From Nocardia sp. BSTN01 (GTDB lineage Bacteria; Actinomycetota; Actinomycetes; Mycobacteriales; Mycobacteriaceae): a stretch of 64,000 nt of DNA. The stretch covers positions 338,459 to 402,458 of the forward strand of contig NZ_JADKYP010000001.1 of the NCBI RefSeq assembly GCF_015354405.1. Direction: 5' to 3'. The notes beneath the pieces were generated by a model. That model was not told the DNA's origin. It saw nothing but the letters and a program-made list of their open reading frames with translations, and did not search any database. Positions 46,759-55,766 of the stretch are shown here, piece after piece; within the stretch, counting starts at the first letter, position 1; every line of letters begins with the position of its first letter. A program made the translations under genes and the position numbers.

Positions 46759-47223
46759 CTACACGGCTCCCGGGAACCCCAGCTGCCGCCATGCCTCGTA
46801 CACCGCGACCGCCGCGGCATTGGAGAGGTTCATCGACCGGCGGCCCGGCAGCATGGGGATGCGCAGCTGGTCGGTGATGTGCGGATCGGCCAGAACATCG
46901 GCCGGGAGGCCGGTCGGTTCCGGACCGAACAGCAGGACGTCACCGGCACGGTAGGCGATGTCGGTGTTGTGCGTGGTGGCATGGGTGGTGAAGGCGAAGA
47001 CGCGCTCGGGACGCAGGGATTTCCATGCGGCGGAAAGGTTTTCGTGCACGGTGACCACCGCGAGATCGTGGTAGTCCAGTCCGGCGCGGCGCAGCTTCGG
47101 CTCCGACAGATCGAATCCGAGCGGCTCGATCAGATGCAGTTCGCACCCCGTGCCGGCCGCCAGACGGATCGCATTGCCCGTATTCGGTGGGATACGCGGT
47201 TCGAAGAACACCAGCTTGAGCAC
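46759..47223 (-). CDS. trmL: tRNA (cytidine(34)-2'-O)-methyltransferase-like SPOUT protein
   Basis: 154 aa from GTG 47223. SPOUT methyltransferase: FFEPRIPPNTGNAIRLAA (motif 1), LLFGPEPTGLPADVL (motif 2) and IPMLPGRRSMNLSNAAAVAVYEAW (motif 3) form the SAM-binding knot. Length equals TrmL, which methylates the wobble base of tRNA-Leu. The mycobacterial equivalent is Rv3366 (annotated spoU). Confidence 0.9.
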   Translation of the reverse strand: MLKLVFFEPRIPPNTGNAIRLAAGTGCELHLIEPLGFDLSEPKLRRAGLDYHDLAVVTVHENLSAAWKSLRPERVFAFTTHATTHNTDIAYRAGDVLLFGPEPTGLPADVLADPHITDQLRIPMLPGRRSMNLSNAAAVAVYEAWRQLGFPGAV

Positions 47224-47313
47224 ACCGAGACGGTACCCGTCCCGGATAAATGGCACGCGGCGGAGCCGGGCCTCTGTTACCGTGACCGGCGGCCGTGTCG
47301 TTGCGGCCGATCC

Positions 47314-47553
47314 GTTCCAACGGCGGCGGCCATTCGCGCTGGTTTGCGAGCCGCGGCCGACCGTGGGGAGCATTTCGTCACAGTGCTCGGCCACGCCGAG
47401 TACTACCCGCGGTTCGGTTTCCGGCGGGCAAGCCGGTACGGCATCGATCTGAGCATCGATGTCCCCGATGACGCGCTGATGGCCCTGGCGCTCGACGCGG
47501 CCCATCCGCTTCCGGCGGGCCGTATCCACTACGCCGCTCCCTTCGGCGTCTGA
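47314..47553 (+). pseudogene. C-terminal remnant of a GNAT N-acetyltransferase
   Basis: About 79 codons ending at 47553 code IRAGLRAAADRGEHFVTVLG, HAEYYPRFGF, ASRYGI and a PDDALMALAL tail, the C-terminal half of YhbS-like GNAT proteins. The N-terminal half, including the acetyl-CoA loop, is missing; the trmL start lies in its place. No start codon with a ribosome site is seen. Confidence 0.7.
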
Positions 47554-47650
47554 CAGCCGCTCGGTCGCGGCGGCCGCATCCGGTGGCCGTCGTGACCGGG
47601 CCGCCCCCGCTCCCGGTGGCGGCATGACCGGACATGCGAGAATCGCAGCC

Positions 47651-47968
47651 GTGACCGACGTGCCGACCACTCACCCGCAGCATTCCAGCCCGGCGAGCCG
47701 CTTCTTCCAGGTTCATCTGCCGATGCTGCTGGTCGTCGTGGTGCTGCTGGTCGCGGTGGTTTTCCTGGCCCAGGACCGGTGGCGGCGCGGTGCGTTCTTC
47801 ATCGGCGGTGCGACGCTGCTCGCGGCCGTGTTCCGGTTGTGCCTGCCGTCGGCGAGGGTCGGGCTGCTGGCGGTGCGCAGCCGCCCGTTCGACATCGGCG
47901 CCTATACCGTGCTGGGCGGCGCGATCATCGTCATGGCGGCCACCATCAGCAGCCTCGGCGTCGGCTGA
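47651..47968 (+). CDS. DUF3017 membrane protein
   Basis: 105 aa from GTG 47651 (ATG 47624 would add nine residues). Three hydrophobic helices (about 23–42, 50–66, 80–100) with FRLCLPSARVGLLAVRSRPFD between the last two, the DUF3017 signature. Small inner-membrane protein of unknown role, common in actinobacteria. Convergent with metX. Confidence 0.88.
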   Translation: MTDVPTTHPQHSSPASRFFQVHLPMLLVVVVLLVAVVFLAQDRWRRGAFFIGGATLLAAVFRLCLPSARVGLLAVRSRPFDIGAYTVLGGAIIVMAATISSLGVG

Positions 47969-47984
47969 ACTCTCCAGGACGGAC

Positions 47985-49151
47985 TCAGGATTCGCGGGCG
48001 TCCTGGGCGGCGCGCGCCAATTCCATCGTCTGCTCCAGCAATTTGCCGATCGCCTCGATCTCGGTGAGGAAACCGTCGTGGCCGTCGCGCGAGTGCACGA
48101 CTTCCAGACCTTTGCAGCCGGGTAGCAGATCGGCCAGTTCCTGCTGGGTCCGCAACGGATACAACCGGTCCGAGTCCACGCCGCCGACCACGCACGGCAC
48201 CGGGGTGGCGGCCAGCGCGGCCTCGATGCCGCCGCGCCCGCGGCCGACGTCGTGCCGGTTCATGGCCTCGGTCAGCAGCACGTAGGTGGCCGCGTCGAAC
48301 CGCGCGACCAGCTTGTCGGCCTGATGCTCCAGATAACTCTGCACCGCGTAACGGCCGCCGTCCCAAGGGTTTTCGTCGCCCTGAGCGGTGTTGGCGAACC
48401 GGTGGTCGAGTTCGAATTCGGTGCGGTAGGTCAGATGCGCGATCCGGCGCGCGATGCCCAGTCCGGCCAGCGGCCGACGGCCGGTGCCGTGGTAATCGCC
48501 GTCCTGCCAGTCCGGATCCGAGGTGATCGCGGCGATCTGAGTGGTCTGGGTGCCGATCTGATCCGCGGTGGCGCGGGCGCCGACCGCCAGCACCAGGGCC
48601 GCGTCGACCCGATCGGGGTATCCGACCATCCACTCCAGCACCCGCATGCCACCCATCGAACCGCCGACCACCGCGGCGATACGGGTCAGCCCGAGCAGGT
48701 CGAGCAGCGCCACTTCGGCGCTCACCTGGTCGCGGATCGAAATCTCCGGAAAGCGTGCACCCCAAGGCTTTCCGTCCGGTGCGAGGGACGAGGGGCCGGT
48801 GCTGCCCTGGCAACCACCCAGAACGTTGGTCGCGATCACACACCAGCGGTCGGTGTCCAGGGCCGCGCCGGGCCCGACCAGCCCGTCCCACCAGCCGGGC
48901 AGGGCGTGCAGTTCGTCGGGCTGCCCGCAGACGTGCGAATCGCCGGTCAGCGCGTGTTCGACCAGCACCACGTTGTCCAAGCCGGGGGCCAGTTCACCCC
49001 AGCGCTGCACGGCCAGTTCGACACCGGGGACGACAGCGCCGTTCTCGAGGCGGACATCGCCGACGCCGATGATTCCGACCGTGCCGTCCGGCGGGGGTAG
49101 CAGTGTCGTTGCGCCCGGGCGTGACGTGCTCGATTCGATACTCACGGTCAC
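47985..49151 (-). CDS. metX: Homoserine O-acetyltransferase
   Basis: 388 aa from GTG 49151 (GTG 49145 possible). Alpha/beta-hydrolase acyltransferase: ALTGDSHV oxyanion loop, nucleophile Ser165 in GGSMGGMR, Asp in [10 protein letters not shown] and His in SRDGHDGF. It uses acetyl-CoA to make O-acetylhomoserine for methionine synthesis. The GTG start overlaps the stop of a small upstream ORF by four bases, and a SAM-IV riboswitch lies 300 bp upstream, so it is controlled by S-adenosylmethionine. The usual partner metY is not present between riboswitch and metX. Confidence 0.95.
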   Translation of the reverse strand: MTVSIESSTSRPGATTLLPPPDGTVGIIGVGDVRLENGAVVPGVELAVQRWGELAPGLDNVVLVEHALTGDSHVCGQPDELHALPGWWDGLVGPGAALDTDRWCVIATNVLGGCQGSTGPSSLAPDGKPWGARFPEISIRDQVSAEVALLDLLGLTRIAAVVGGSMGGMRVLEWMVGYPDRVDAALVLAVGARATADQIGTQTTQIAAITSDPDWQDGDYHGTGRRPLAGLGIARRIAHLTYRTEFELDHRFANTAQGDENPWDGGRYAVQSYLEHQADKLVARFDAATYVLLTEAMNRHDVGRGRGGIEAALAATPVPCVVGGVDSDRLYPLRTQQELADLLPGCKGLEVVHSRDGHDGFLTEIEAIGKLLEQTMELARAAQDARES

Positions 49152-49402
49152 CGTGCCGTCACCACGTCGAGCCGTGCCACGCGATCGATCCCCGCGCCGC
49201 CGATTCCCCTCACCCGCATCGGCCCGCGGACCTGCCGGAATGCGGCGCCGGCGGCCGCCGGGTCGGCGCACGGCGAGAGCGCGCGCGTGGTCGAGGCGGT
49301 ACGGAGGGCTGGGGCACACACATCCCTGATGGTAGCGATACGGCTGTGCCGCTCCGCCGCCTCCACGGACTTGCCGGCGATGGGCACGGTGGACTCGCTC
49401 AC
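49148..49402 (-). CDS. Small ORF between SAM-IV riboswitch and metX
   Basis: 84 aa from GTG 49402 with GGAG eight bases upstream; its stop overlaps the metX start (GTGA). The protein is Ala/Arg-rich ([20 protein letters not shown], later [17 protein letters not shown]) and resembles nothing I recognise. Position, ribosome site and overlap argue that it is translated, at least as a coupling leader for metX. Its biased composition is like a non-coding frame. It occupies the place where metY is normally found. Confidence 0.5.
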   Translation of the reverse strand: MSESTVPIAGKSVEAAERHSRIATIRDVCAPALRTASTTRALSPCADPAAAGAAFRQVRGPMRVRGIGGAGIDRVARLDVVTAR

Positions 49403-49447
49403 TTGTTGCTCCTGACAGTCGCGCTTGCCCTCGGCTTTCGAGAGCCC

Positions 49448-49527
49448 GGTCAATCACCCGGAGCACCCCACCGCAACTGGAGGGTTGCCGGCCAGCGAGC
49501 CGGGGCTTGGCGCTGGCACTCATGACC
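49448..49527 (-). promoter_or_regulatory. SAM-IV riboswitch
   Basis: On the minus strand the element opens GGTCATGAGTGCCAGCG, continues AAGCCCCGGCTCGCTGGCC and GGCAACCCTCC, and closes GCGGTGGGGTGC…GTGATTGACC. The ends pair (GGTCA with TGACC), and the conserved core is that of the actinobacterial SAM-IV aptamer, which shuts off methionine and sulphur genes when SAM is high. It precedes the small ORF and metX. Confidence 0.92.
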
Positions 49528-49839
49528 TGCCGTGGATGGTAACAATCGGTCACGACGGGGGCGAGGGTTGGGCTCGACCGATTCGAGGCGGACGTTCGCG
49601 GCGTATGTCCGTTTCCCCGCCGATCGGCATCGGGCCGGTGTGACGTGGATAGCTCTCAATGGGACCGCCCCTGTCAGTGAGACCCAGCGCACCAGTACGC
49701 TTGTCTTGTTTAGCACCAGGCGTCTCGTGGACAACGCGGGGCGTATACGTTGTCTGTTGAACAGCTGGGGTCCGCTCACAAGCGTGCTCGCCTGGCCGTG
49801 CAATGGGAGCACACCTTCCTTAGGAGGACACGAAGATCC
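49528..49839. other. Divergent intergenic region between metX riboswitch and icd
   Basis: 312 bp with no gene. It must hold the promoter for the riboswitch–metX transcript (minus) and for icd (plus); AGGAGG at 49822–49827 is the icd ribosome site. Confidence 0.5.
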
Positions 49840-51057
49840 ATGTCCAAGATCAAGGTTGAAGGGACCGTCGTCGAACTCGACGGCGACGAGATGACCCGGA
49901 TCATCTGGCAGTTCATCAAGGACAAGCTGATCCATCCGTACCTCGATGTGAACCTCGAGTACTACGACCTCGGCATCGAAACCCGCGACAAGACCGATGA
50001 CCAGGTCACCGTCGACGCGGCCAACGCCATCAAGAAACACGGCGTCGGCGTCAAATGCGCCACCATCACCCCCGACGAGGCACGCGTCGAAGAATTCGGC
50101 CTCAAGAAGATGTGGCGTTCGCCGAACGGCACGATTCGTAACATCCTCGGCGGCACCATTTTCCGCGCGCCGATCATCATTTCCAATGTTCCGCGTCTGG
50201 TGCCCGGCTGGACCAAGCCGATCATCATCGGCCGTCACGCCTTCGGTGACCAGTACCGCGCCACCGATTTCAAGGTGCATCAGGCCGGCACCGTCACGAT
50301 TCAGTTCACCCCGGAGGACGGCTCCGAGCCGATCGTCCACGAAGTGGTGAAGATGCCCGAGGACGGCGGCGTCGTCATGGGTATGTACAACTTCAAGAAG
50401 TCGATCGAGGACTTCGCGCGGGCGTCGCTGAACTACGGTCTGCAGCAGAACTACCCCGTCTACATGTCGACGAAGAACACCATCCTGAAGGCCTACGACG
50501 GCATGTTCAAGGACACCTTCCAGGAGATCTTCGAGACCGAGTTCAAGGACGAGTTCGCGGCCGCGGGACTGACCTACGAGCACCGGCTGATCGACGATAT
50601 GGTCGCCTCCGCGCTGAAGTGGGAGGGCGGCTACGTCTGGGCCTGCAAGAACTACGACGGCGACGTGCAGTCCGACACCGTGGCGCAGGGCTTCGGCTCG
50701 CTGGGCCTGATGACCTCGGTGCTGCTCACCCCGGACGGCCGCACCTGTGAGGCCGAGGCGGCGCACGGCACGGTGACCCGCCACTTCCGGCAGCACCAGC
50801 AGGGCAAGCCCACCTCCACGAACCCGATCGCCTCGATCTTCGCGTGGACGCGCGGTCTGGCGCATCGCGGCAAACTGGACGACACTCCCGAGGTCATCGG
50901 CTTCGCGCAGACCCTCGAGGACGTCGTCATCAAGACCGTCGAAAGCGGCCAGATGACCAAGGATCTGGCGCTGCTGGTCGGCGGCAACCAGGGCTATCTG
51001 ACCACCGAGGAGTTCCTCGGCGTGCTCGATGCGAACCTGGCGCGCGAACTGAGCTGA
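49840..51057 (+). CDS. icd: NADP-dependent isocitrate dehydrogenase (homodimeric)
   Basis: 405 aa. TCA cycle; makes 2-oxoglutarate, CO2 and NADPH. The eukaryote-like homodimeric type, as in Icd1 of M. tuberculosis: [18 protein letters not shown], the [16 protein letters not shown] substrate loop, [20 protein letters not shown] and [20 protein letters not shown] lies 12 bases before the ATG, slightly long spacing. Confidence 0.96.
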   Translation: MSKIKVEGTVVELDGDEMTRIIWQFIKDKLIHPYLDVNLEYYDLGIETRDKTDDQVTVDAANAIKKHGVGVKCATITPDEARVEEFGLKKMWRSPNGTIRNILGGTIFRAPIIISNVPRLVPGWTKPIIIGRHAFGDQYRATDFKVHQAGTVTIQFTPEDGSEPIVHEVVKMPEDGGVVMGMYNFKKSIEDFARASLNYGLQQNYPVYMSTKNTILKAYDGMFKDTFQEIFETEFKDEFAAAGLTYEHRLIDDMVASALKWEGGYVWACKNYDGDVQSDTVAQGFGSLGLMTSVLLTPDGRTCEAEAAHGTVTRHFRQHQQGKPTSTNPIASIFAWTRGLAHRGKLDDTPEVIGFAQTLEDVVIKTVESGQMTKDLALLVGGNQGYLTTEEFLGVLDANLARELS

Positions 51058-51101
51058 ACGCTCACGACCGGCCGGAATCCGGCGCGGCCGGTAGACATAT
51101 C

Positions 51102-51152
51102 CGGGCACCCGCCCCCACCGATCCCGGTGGCCGCGGGTGCCCGAATTGCTTT
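51102..51152 (+). terminator. Terminator after icd
   Basis: An 11-bp outer stem (51102–51112 with 51133–51143) encloses a 6-bp inner hairpin; AATTGCTTT follows. Confidence 0.75.
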
Positions 51153-51239
51153 GCGCGTCGACGGCGGGAGCCGGATGCGTGAGTCGAATCACCCCGGCCG
51201 CCGGTATCGCCGTGGCGGCCGCGCGTGTTGGCCACACCC

Positions 51240-52544
51240 ATGGCCGACTCAGCTCCCGTGCGCACCGCACCTCCCGTCGACTTCCCACAGGAGTCACCCG
51301 CGAGTGACGCGTCGTCCCGTGCGCTCGGCTCCGGGGTGGCGCCGGAGACTCGCACCGGTTGGCATATCCCGGCGATGCTCGCGCTGGCGCTCGGCGGTTT
51401 CGGGATCGGCACCACCGAATTCGTCACCATGGGACTGCTGCCCGACATCGCCGCGGACCTGCATGTTTCGGAGCCCACCGGCGGACATGCCGTCTCGGCG
51501 TACGCGCTGGGTGTGGTGGTCGGCGCGCCCGTGATCGCGGCGCTGTGCGCCCGGATGCCGCGCAAGCGCCTGCTGATCGCTTTGATGGTCGCGTTCACCA
51601 TCGGAAATATCGCCTCGGTGCTGGCCCCGGCATTCCCCGCTCTGATCGCGGCCCGGTTCGTCGCGGGCCTGCCACACGGCGCCTATTTCGGCGTGGCCTC
51701 GCTCGCGGCCGCCTCATTGGCTCCCGGGGGGCAGCGAGCCAAGGCGGTCGCCGCGGTGATGCTGGGCCTGAGCGCCGCCAATGTGGTGGGCGTTCCCGCC
51801 GCCACCTGGCTGGGGCAGGGCCTCGGCTGGCGCGACGCCTATGTGGTCGTGGCCGTCATCGGGCTCGCCACGGTGTTCGCGATCAGCCGCTTCGTACCCG
51901 ATCTGCACGGGGTGCGAGTGACCGATCCCCGCACCGAGCTCACCGCCCTCCGCCGTCCGCAGGTGCTGCTGACGCTGCTGGTCGGCGCGGTCGGCTTCGG
52001 CGGCATGTTCGCGGTCTACACCTACATCACCTCGACCCTCACCGACGTCGCCGGCATGGGACAGGGCCTCGTACCGATCGTGCTGGCGCTGTTCGGCCTG
52101 GGCATGGTCGCGGGCAATATCGGCGGCGGCGTCCTCGCCGACCGCGGTGTGGACCGCTCGGTGTTCGTCGCACTCCTCGCGATGGTCGTCATTCTCGCGG
52201 GTTTCGTTGCGGCAGCCCACAACCCGTTCACCGCCGCCGCGGGCGCATTCCTGGTCGGCGCCTCCGGAGCCGCCCTGGCCCCCGGCCTGCAGACCCGCCT
52301 GATGGACGTCGCCCACGACGCCCAAACCCTCGCCGCGGCCCTCAACCACGCCGCCTTGAACATCGCGAACGCGGCGGGAGCGTGGCTGGGCGGCCTCGTC
52401 ATCGCGGCGGGGCTGGGATACACCGCGCCGGCCGTCGTGGGTGCGGGTCTGGCTGTCGCGGGGGTGGTGCTGTTCACCGTGACCGTCTGGTCGGCCCGCC
52501 GCACGGTGCGGCACCACCAGGCGGTCGTCCTCGGCCGCAGCTGA
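51240..52544 (+). CDS. MFS transporter (DHA1/AraJ-like efflux family)
   Basis: 434 aa from ATG 51240 (GTG 51225 possible). Twelve predicted helices after a 35-residue polar N terminus; opening helix LALGGFGIGTTEFVTMGLLPDIA and RFVAGLPHGAYFGVASL are typical of AraJ/PbuE-type drug or metabolite exporters. Substrate unknown. Confidence 0.92.
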   Translation: MADSAPVRTAPPVDFPQESPASDASSRALGSGVAPETRTGWHIPAMLALALGGFGIGTTEFVTMGLLPDIAADLHVSEPTGGHAVSAYALGVVVGAPVIAALCARMPRKRLLIALMVAFTIGNIASVLAPAFPALIAARFVAGLPHGAYFGVASLAAASLAPGGQRAKAVAAVMLGLSAANVVGVPAATWLGQGLGWRDAYVVVAVIGLATVFAISRFVPDLHGVRVTDPRTELTALRRPQVLLTLLVGAVGFGGMFAVYTYITSTLTDVAGMGQGLVPIVLALFGLGMVAGNIGGGVLADRGVDRSVFVALLAMVVILAGFVAAAHNPFTAAAGAFLVGASGAALAPGLQTRLMDVAHDAQTLAAALNHAALNIANAAGAWLGGLVIAAGLGYTAPAVVGAGLAVAGVVLFTVTVWSARRTVRHHQAVVLGRS

Positions 52545-52638
52545 CCGGTTCGGATACAGCCCCAACCTCCGCTCGTTCCCTTCTCCGGCGTGGTTGAGTG
52601 ATCCCGAGCAGGCGGCAGCACTCGACCGGGAGGTCAGG

Positions 52639-53178
52639 ATGGATCCGCAAATACAGGGGAGCGGCGGTGGCGATGCGCGGCGGCGGGCGGTGCTGTATGC
52701 CGCCGCGCGGACCGCGCTGACGACGATCGTGCTGGTGGTGCTGTATTTCGTCCTGCCCTTTCATCATTTGAACGAGCTCGGTCCGATTCTGGGGCTGTGC
52801 GGTGGTCTGGTGGTGGTGGTCGTACTCATCGTGCGGCAGGCCACGCGCATCGTGGCCGCGCCCTATCCCGGGCTGCGTGGGGCCGAGGCGCTGACCATGA
52901 TCGCGGTGGCCTTCATTCTCTTGTTCGCCACCACGTACGTCCTGATGTCGGCGGCCGAGCCGGATAGTTTCACGGTGCTGCTGACCCGGATCGACGCGCT
53001 CTATTTCACGGTGACCGTGCTGGGGACGGTCGGTTTCGGCGATATCGCGGCGACCTCGCAGGTGGCGCGCGTCATCGTGACCGTGCAGATTCTGGCCGAT
53101 CTGGCGCTCATCGGCGCCGGGGTGCGGGTGCTGCTGGCCGCGATACGACGCGGACGTGCGGCGCGCGAGCCCGAGTGA
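52639..53178 (+). CDS. Small potassium-channel-like membrane protein
   Basis: 179 aa from ATG 52639 with GGGAGG upstream. Predicted helices at about 25–43, 50–66 and 84–104, a pore helix, selectivity filter TVGFGD at 130–135 and a last helix at about 143–165. TVGFGD is the K+-channel filter (TVGYGD with Tyr to Phe). The protein ends after the last helix with no RCK/TrkA domain, so gating is unknown. Confidence 0.85.
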   Translation: MDPQIQGSGGGDARRRAVLYAAARTALTTIVLVVLYFVLPFHHLNELGPILGLCGGLVVVVVLIVRQATRIVAAPYPGLRGAEALTMIAVAFILLFATTYVLMSAAEPDSFTVLLTRIDALYFTVTVLGTVGFGDIAATSQVARVIVTVQILADLALIGAGVRVLLAAIRRGRAAREPE

Positions 53179-53181
53179 GTT

Positions 53182-53199
53182 TCATGCACGTGTGTATGT
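53182..53199. promoter_or_regulatory. Probable operator upstream of TetR gene
   Basis: TCATGC-ACGTGT-GTATGT ends 17 bp before the TetR start. Its right half and spacing equal the perfect dyad at 54006–54023 (left half 4 of 6), suggesting autoregulation by the same protein. Confidence 0.5.
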
Positions 53200-53216
53200 A
53201 AGTGTAGGATTTCCGG

Positions 53217-53861
53217 ATGGCCAGATCTGTCGTCGGTAAGCCGCCGCGTCGTACCCAGGAGCAGCGCAGCAGCGAGATGCGGGTGCGATTGCTCGACGCG
53301 ACCATCGATTGCCTGGTCGAATACGGCTACGCGGGCACCACGACGCCGCGCGTCGCGGAGCGGGCCGGGGTCACCCGCGGCGCGCAGGTGCACCACTTCG
53401 GTTCCAAAACCGATCTGGTCGTGGCCGCCATTTCCCACCTGGCGCAGCGGCGCACCGAGGCCGCGATGAAGGAGTTGGGCCGGTTGCGCGCCGGTGACGA
53501 TCCGATCGGCGCCACCCTGGACGCGATGTGGGAACTGCACCAAGGGCCGCTGTTCATCGCGGCCATGGAGCTGTGGGTGGCCGGCCGCACCGATCCGGTG
53601 CTGGCCGCCGAGGCCGAGAAGGTCGAACCGTTCGTCAACAACGCCGTCCTGATGGCGGTATCGCAGCTGGTCCCGGATGAGTTGCGGCGCAAGGAAGTCC
53701 GCGACTTCGCCTATACCGCGATGGATACCCTGCGCGGAATTCTGGTCTCCAACTTCGTCTCTCCGGATCCGGAGCGTGCCCACCGCCGCTGGCGGCGCGC
53801 TTCCGCGCATCTGCGCCGGGCCGCCGAATCCGCCCTCCCGGGCCTCGGAATCGGCGGCTGA
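53217..53861 (+). CDS. TetR-family transcriptional regulator of the acyl-CoA operon
   Basis: 214 aa. N-terminal helix-turn-helix: MRVRLLDATIDCLVEYGYAGTTTPRVAERAGVTRGAQVHHFGSK, split here as helix 1 then the TTTPRVAERAGVTRGAQVHHF recognition unit. The C-terminal ligand domain (about 70–205) is helical and may bind an acyl-CoA, judged from the operon downstream. It is 234 bp before the thiolase gene in the same orientation. Confidence 0.93.
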   Translation: MARSVVGKPPRRTQEQRSSEMRVRLLDATIDCLVEYGYAGTTTPRVAERAGVTRGAQVHHFGSKTDLVVAAISHLAQRRTEAAMKELGRLRAGDDPIGATLDAMWELHQGPLFIAAMELWVAGRTDPVLAAEAEKVEPFVNNAVLMAVSQLVPDELRRKEVRDFAYTAMDTLRGILVSNFVSPDPERAHRRWRRASAHLRRAAESALPGLGIGG

Positions 53862-53904
53862 CGCCCCGTACCGCCATGCCGGTGCACCGTCGTCGACGCG
53901 TGAG

Positions 53905-53930
53905 CTGTAGCGAGCTACAGATGTATCTGT
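53905..53930. promoter_or_regulatory. Two overlapping palindromes between TetR and thiolase genes
   Basis: CTGTAG-CGAG-CTACAG (53905–53920) overlaps ACAGAT-GT-ATCTGT (53917–53930). They may be a tetR terminator hairpin, operators, or both. Confidence 0.45.
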
Positions 53931-54005
53931 ACGTATCAACACAAACGTTCTAGCTGGGCATATCTCCCGACCTGACGGCGAAAGCGCACACCCTATTGCG
54001 CCCTT

Positions 54006-54023
54006 ACATACAGCTCCGTATGT
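54006..54023. promoter_or_regulatory. Probable TetR operator of the acyl-CoA operon
   Basis: ACATAC-AGCTCC-GTATGT, a perfect 6-6-6 dyad 72 bp before the thiolase start, inside the likely promoter. Confidence 0.6.
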
Positions 54024-54095
54024 TTGTTTCCAGTCGATCGGAACGGATCGACCACTGCCGCTCGAGGGGCGGCCGACTGGGAGAAGGGTGGTTCG

Positions 54096-55313
54096 ATGAC
54101 GAACAAGGTCTACGTCGTCGGCATCGGAATGACGAAGTTCGAGAAACCGGGTCGGCGGCAGGTCGAGGAGGCCGACGGCACGACCCGCGCGTGGGACTAC
54201 CCGGATATGGCCCGGGAATCCGGCACCAAGGCGCTGGCCGACGCCGGGATCGACTACCGGGAGGTGCGGCAGGCCTACGTCGGCTATGTCTACGGCGAGT
54301 CCACCTCCGGCCAGCGCGCGGTCTACGAACTGGGGATGACCGGTATCCCGGTGATCAACGTGAACAACAACTGTTCCACCGGCTCCACCGCGCTTTATCT
54401 CGCGGCGCAGGCGGTTCGGGGCGGGCTGGCGGATTGCACGCTGGCGCTGGGCTTCGAGAAGATGCAGCCCGGTTCCCTCGGTTCCACCTGGGACGACCGC
54501 GAGCAGCCGATGGCCAAGCACATGATGGCGCTGGCCGAGATCTCCGAGGTGCTGTTCCCGCCGGCGCCGTGGATGTTCGGCGCCGCGGGCCGTGAACATA
54601 TGAAGCAGTACGGCACCACCGCGGAGCATTTCGCGAAGATCGGGTACAAGAACCACAAGCATTCGGTGAACAACCCGTATTCGCAGTTCCAGGACGAGTA
54701 TTCGCTCGACGACATTCTGGGCGCGCGGATGATCTACGACCCGCTCACCAAACTCCAGTGCTCGCCGACCTCGGACGGTTCGGGCGCGGTGATCCTCGCC
54801 TCCGAGGATTTCGTCGACCGGCACGGACTGGCCGGGCGGGCGGTGGAGATCGTGGGCCAGGCGATGACCACCGATTTCGCCTCCACCTTCGACGGCACCG
54901 CGAAGAACCTCATCGGCTACGACATGAACGTGCAAGCCGCGCAGCAGGTGTACCGGCAGTCGGGGCTCGGCCCGCAGGACTTCCAGGTGATCGAACTGCA
55001 CGACTGCTTCTCCGCCAACGAACTGCTGCTCTACGAGGCGCTGGGCCTGTGCGGCGAGGGCGAGGCCGGCAGCCTCATCGACGGCGATCAGACGACCTAC
55101 GGCGGCACGTGGGTGGTCAACCCGTCGGGCGGCCTCATCTCCAAAGGCCACCCCCTGGGGGCGACGGGTCTGGCTCAGTGCAGCGAGCTCACCTGGCAGC
55201 TGCGCGGTGACGCCGACAAACGTCAGGTCGAGGGCGTCACCGCCGCACTGCAGCACAACATCGGCCTCGGCGGAGCCGCGGTCGTCACCGCTTACCAGCG
55301 CGCTGAGCGCTGA
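54096..55313 (+). CDS. Thiolase-family acetyl-CoA acetyltransferase (SCP-x/lipid-transfer type)
   Basis: 405 aa. Thiolase fold with nucleophile Cys in [18 protein letters not shown] and [11 protein letters not shown], as in the SCP-x/Ltp subgroup rather than classical biosynthetic thiolase. It would cleave 3-ketoacyl-CoA, or act as an aldolase-like Ltp partner in side-chain degradation. First gene of a five-gene operon. ATG 54096 has a purine-rich GAGAAGGGTGG upstream. Confidence 0.9.
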   Translation: MTNKVYVVGIGMTKFEKPGRRQVEEADGTTRAWDYPDMARESGTKALADAGIDYREVRQAYVGYVYGESTSGQRAVYELGMTGIPVINVNNNCSTGSTALYLAAQAVRGGLADCTLALGFEKMQPGSLGSTWDDREQPMAKHMMALAEISEVLFPPAPWMFGAAGREHMKQYGTTAEHFAKIGYKNHKHSVNNPYSQFQDEYSLDDILGARMIYDPLTKLQCSPTSDGSGAVILASEDFVDRHGLAGRAVEIVGQAMTTDFASTFDGTAKNLIGYDMNVQAAQQVYRQSGLGPQDFQVIELHDCFSANELLLYEALGLCGEGEAGSLIDGDQTTYGGTWVVNPSGGLISKGHPLGATGLAQCSELTWQLRGDADKRQVEGVTAALQHNIGLGGAAVVTAYQRAER

Positions 55314-55327
55314 AAAGGAGTACGAAC

Positions 55328-55762
55328 ATGGGTCACATCGAAGCCACCAAGAACCTCAACGCCACCCCGGACGCGCTGTGGGCGGTCGTCTCGGATCCGC
55401 AGACCTGGGACAAATGGTTCACCATTCACGAGCGCTGGATGGAGGAGCCACCGGCCACGCTGACCACGGGTTCGAAGCTGGTCGCCAAGATCATGATGCT
55501 CGGCATGGCGAACAAGATGGAATGGGTTGTCGAAGAGGTGAATTCGCCGAACAATCTGGTCCTCAGCGGCGCCGGGATGGCCGGTGTGAAGGTGAAGTTC
55601 TCCTTCGACATCACGCCCGAGGGGGCAGGCAGCAAATTCTCGGTCTCCGGTGATTTCGAGGGTGCGCTCATCAAGGGCGCGCTGGGCAAGGCGGTCGAGA
55701 AGGACGGCGCCAAGCAGCTGGACACCACCCTCGAACAGCTCGACGCCCTGGCGACGGCCTAG
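55328..55762 (+). CDS. SRPBCC-family protein (lipid-binding/cyclase fold)
   Basis: 144 aa. The START-like fold is suggested by IEATKNLNATPDALWAVVSDPQTWDKW at the N terminus and the long C-terminal helix (ALIKGALGKAVEKDGAKQL). Such proteins bind hydrophobic ligands. Its place within the acyl-CoA operon, 14 bases after the thiolase, suggests lipid binding or carriage. No catalytic residues assigned. Confidence 0.88.
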   Translation: MGHIEATKNLNATPDALWAVVSDPQTWDKWFTIHERWMEEPPATLTTGSKLVAKIMMLGMANKMEWVVEEVNSPNNLVLSGAGMAGVKVKFSFDITPEGAGSKFSVSGDFEGALIKGALGKAVEKDGAKQLDTTLEQLDALATA

Positions 55763-55766
55763 CGAT

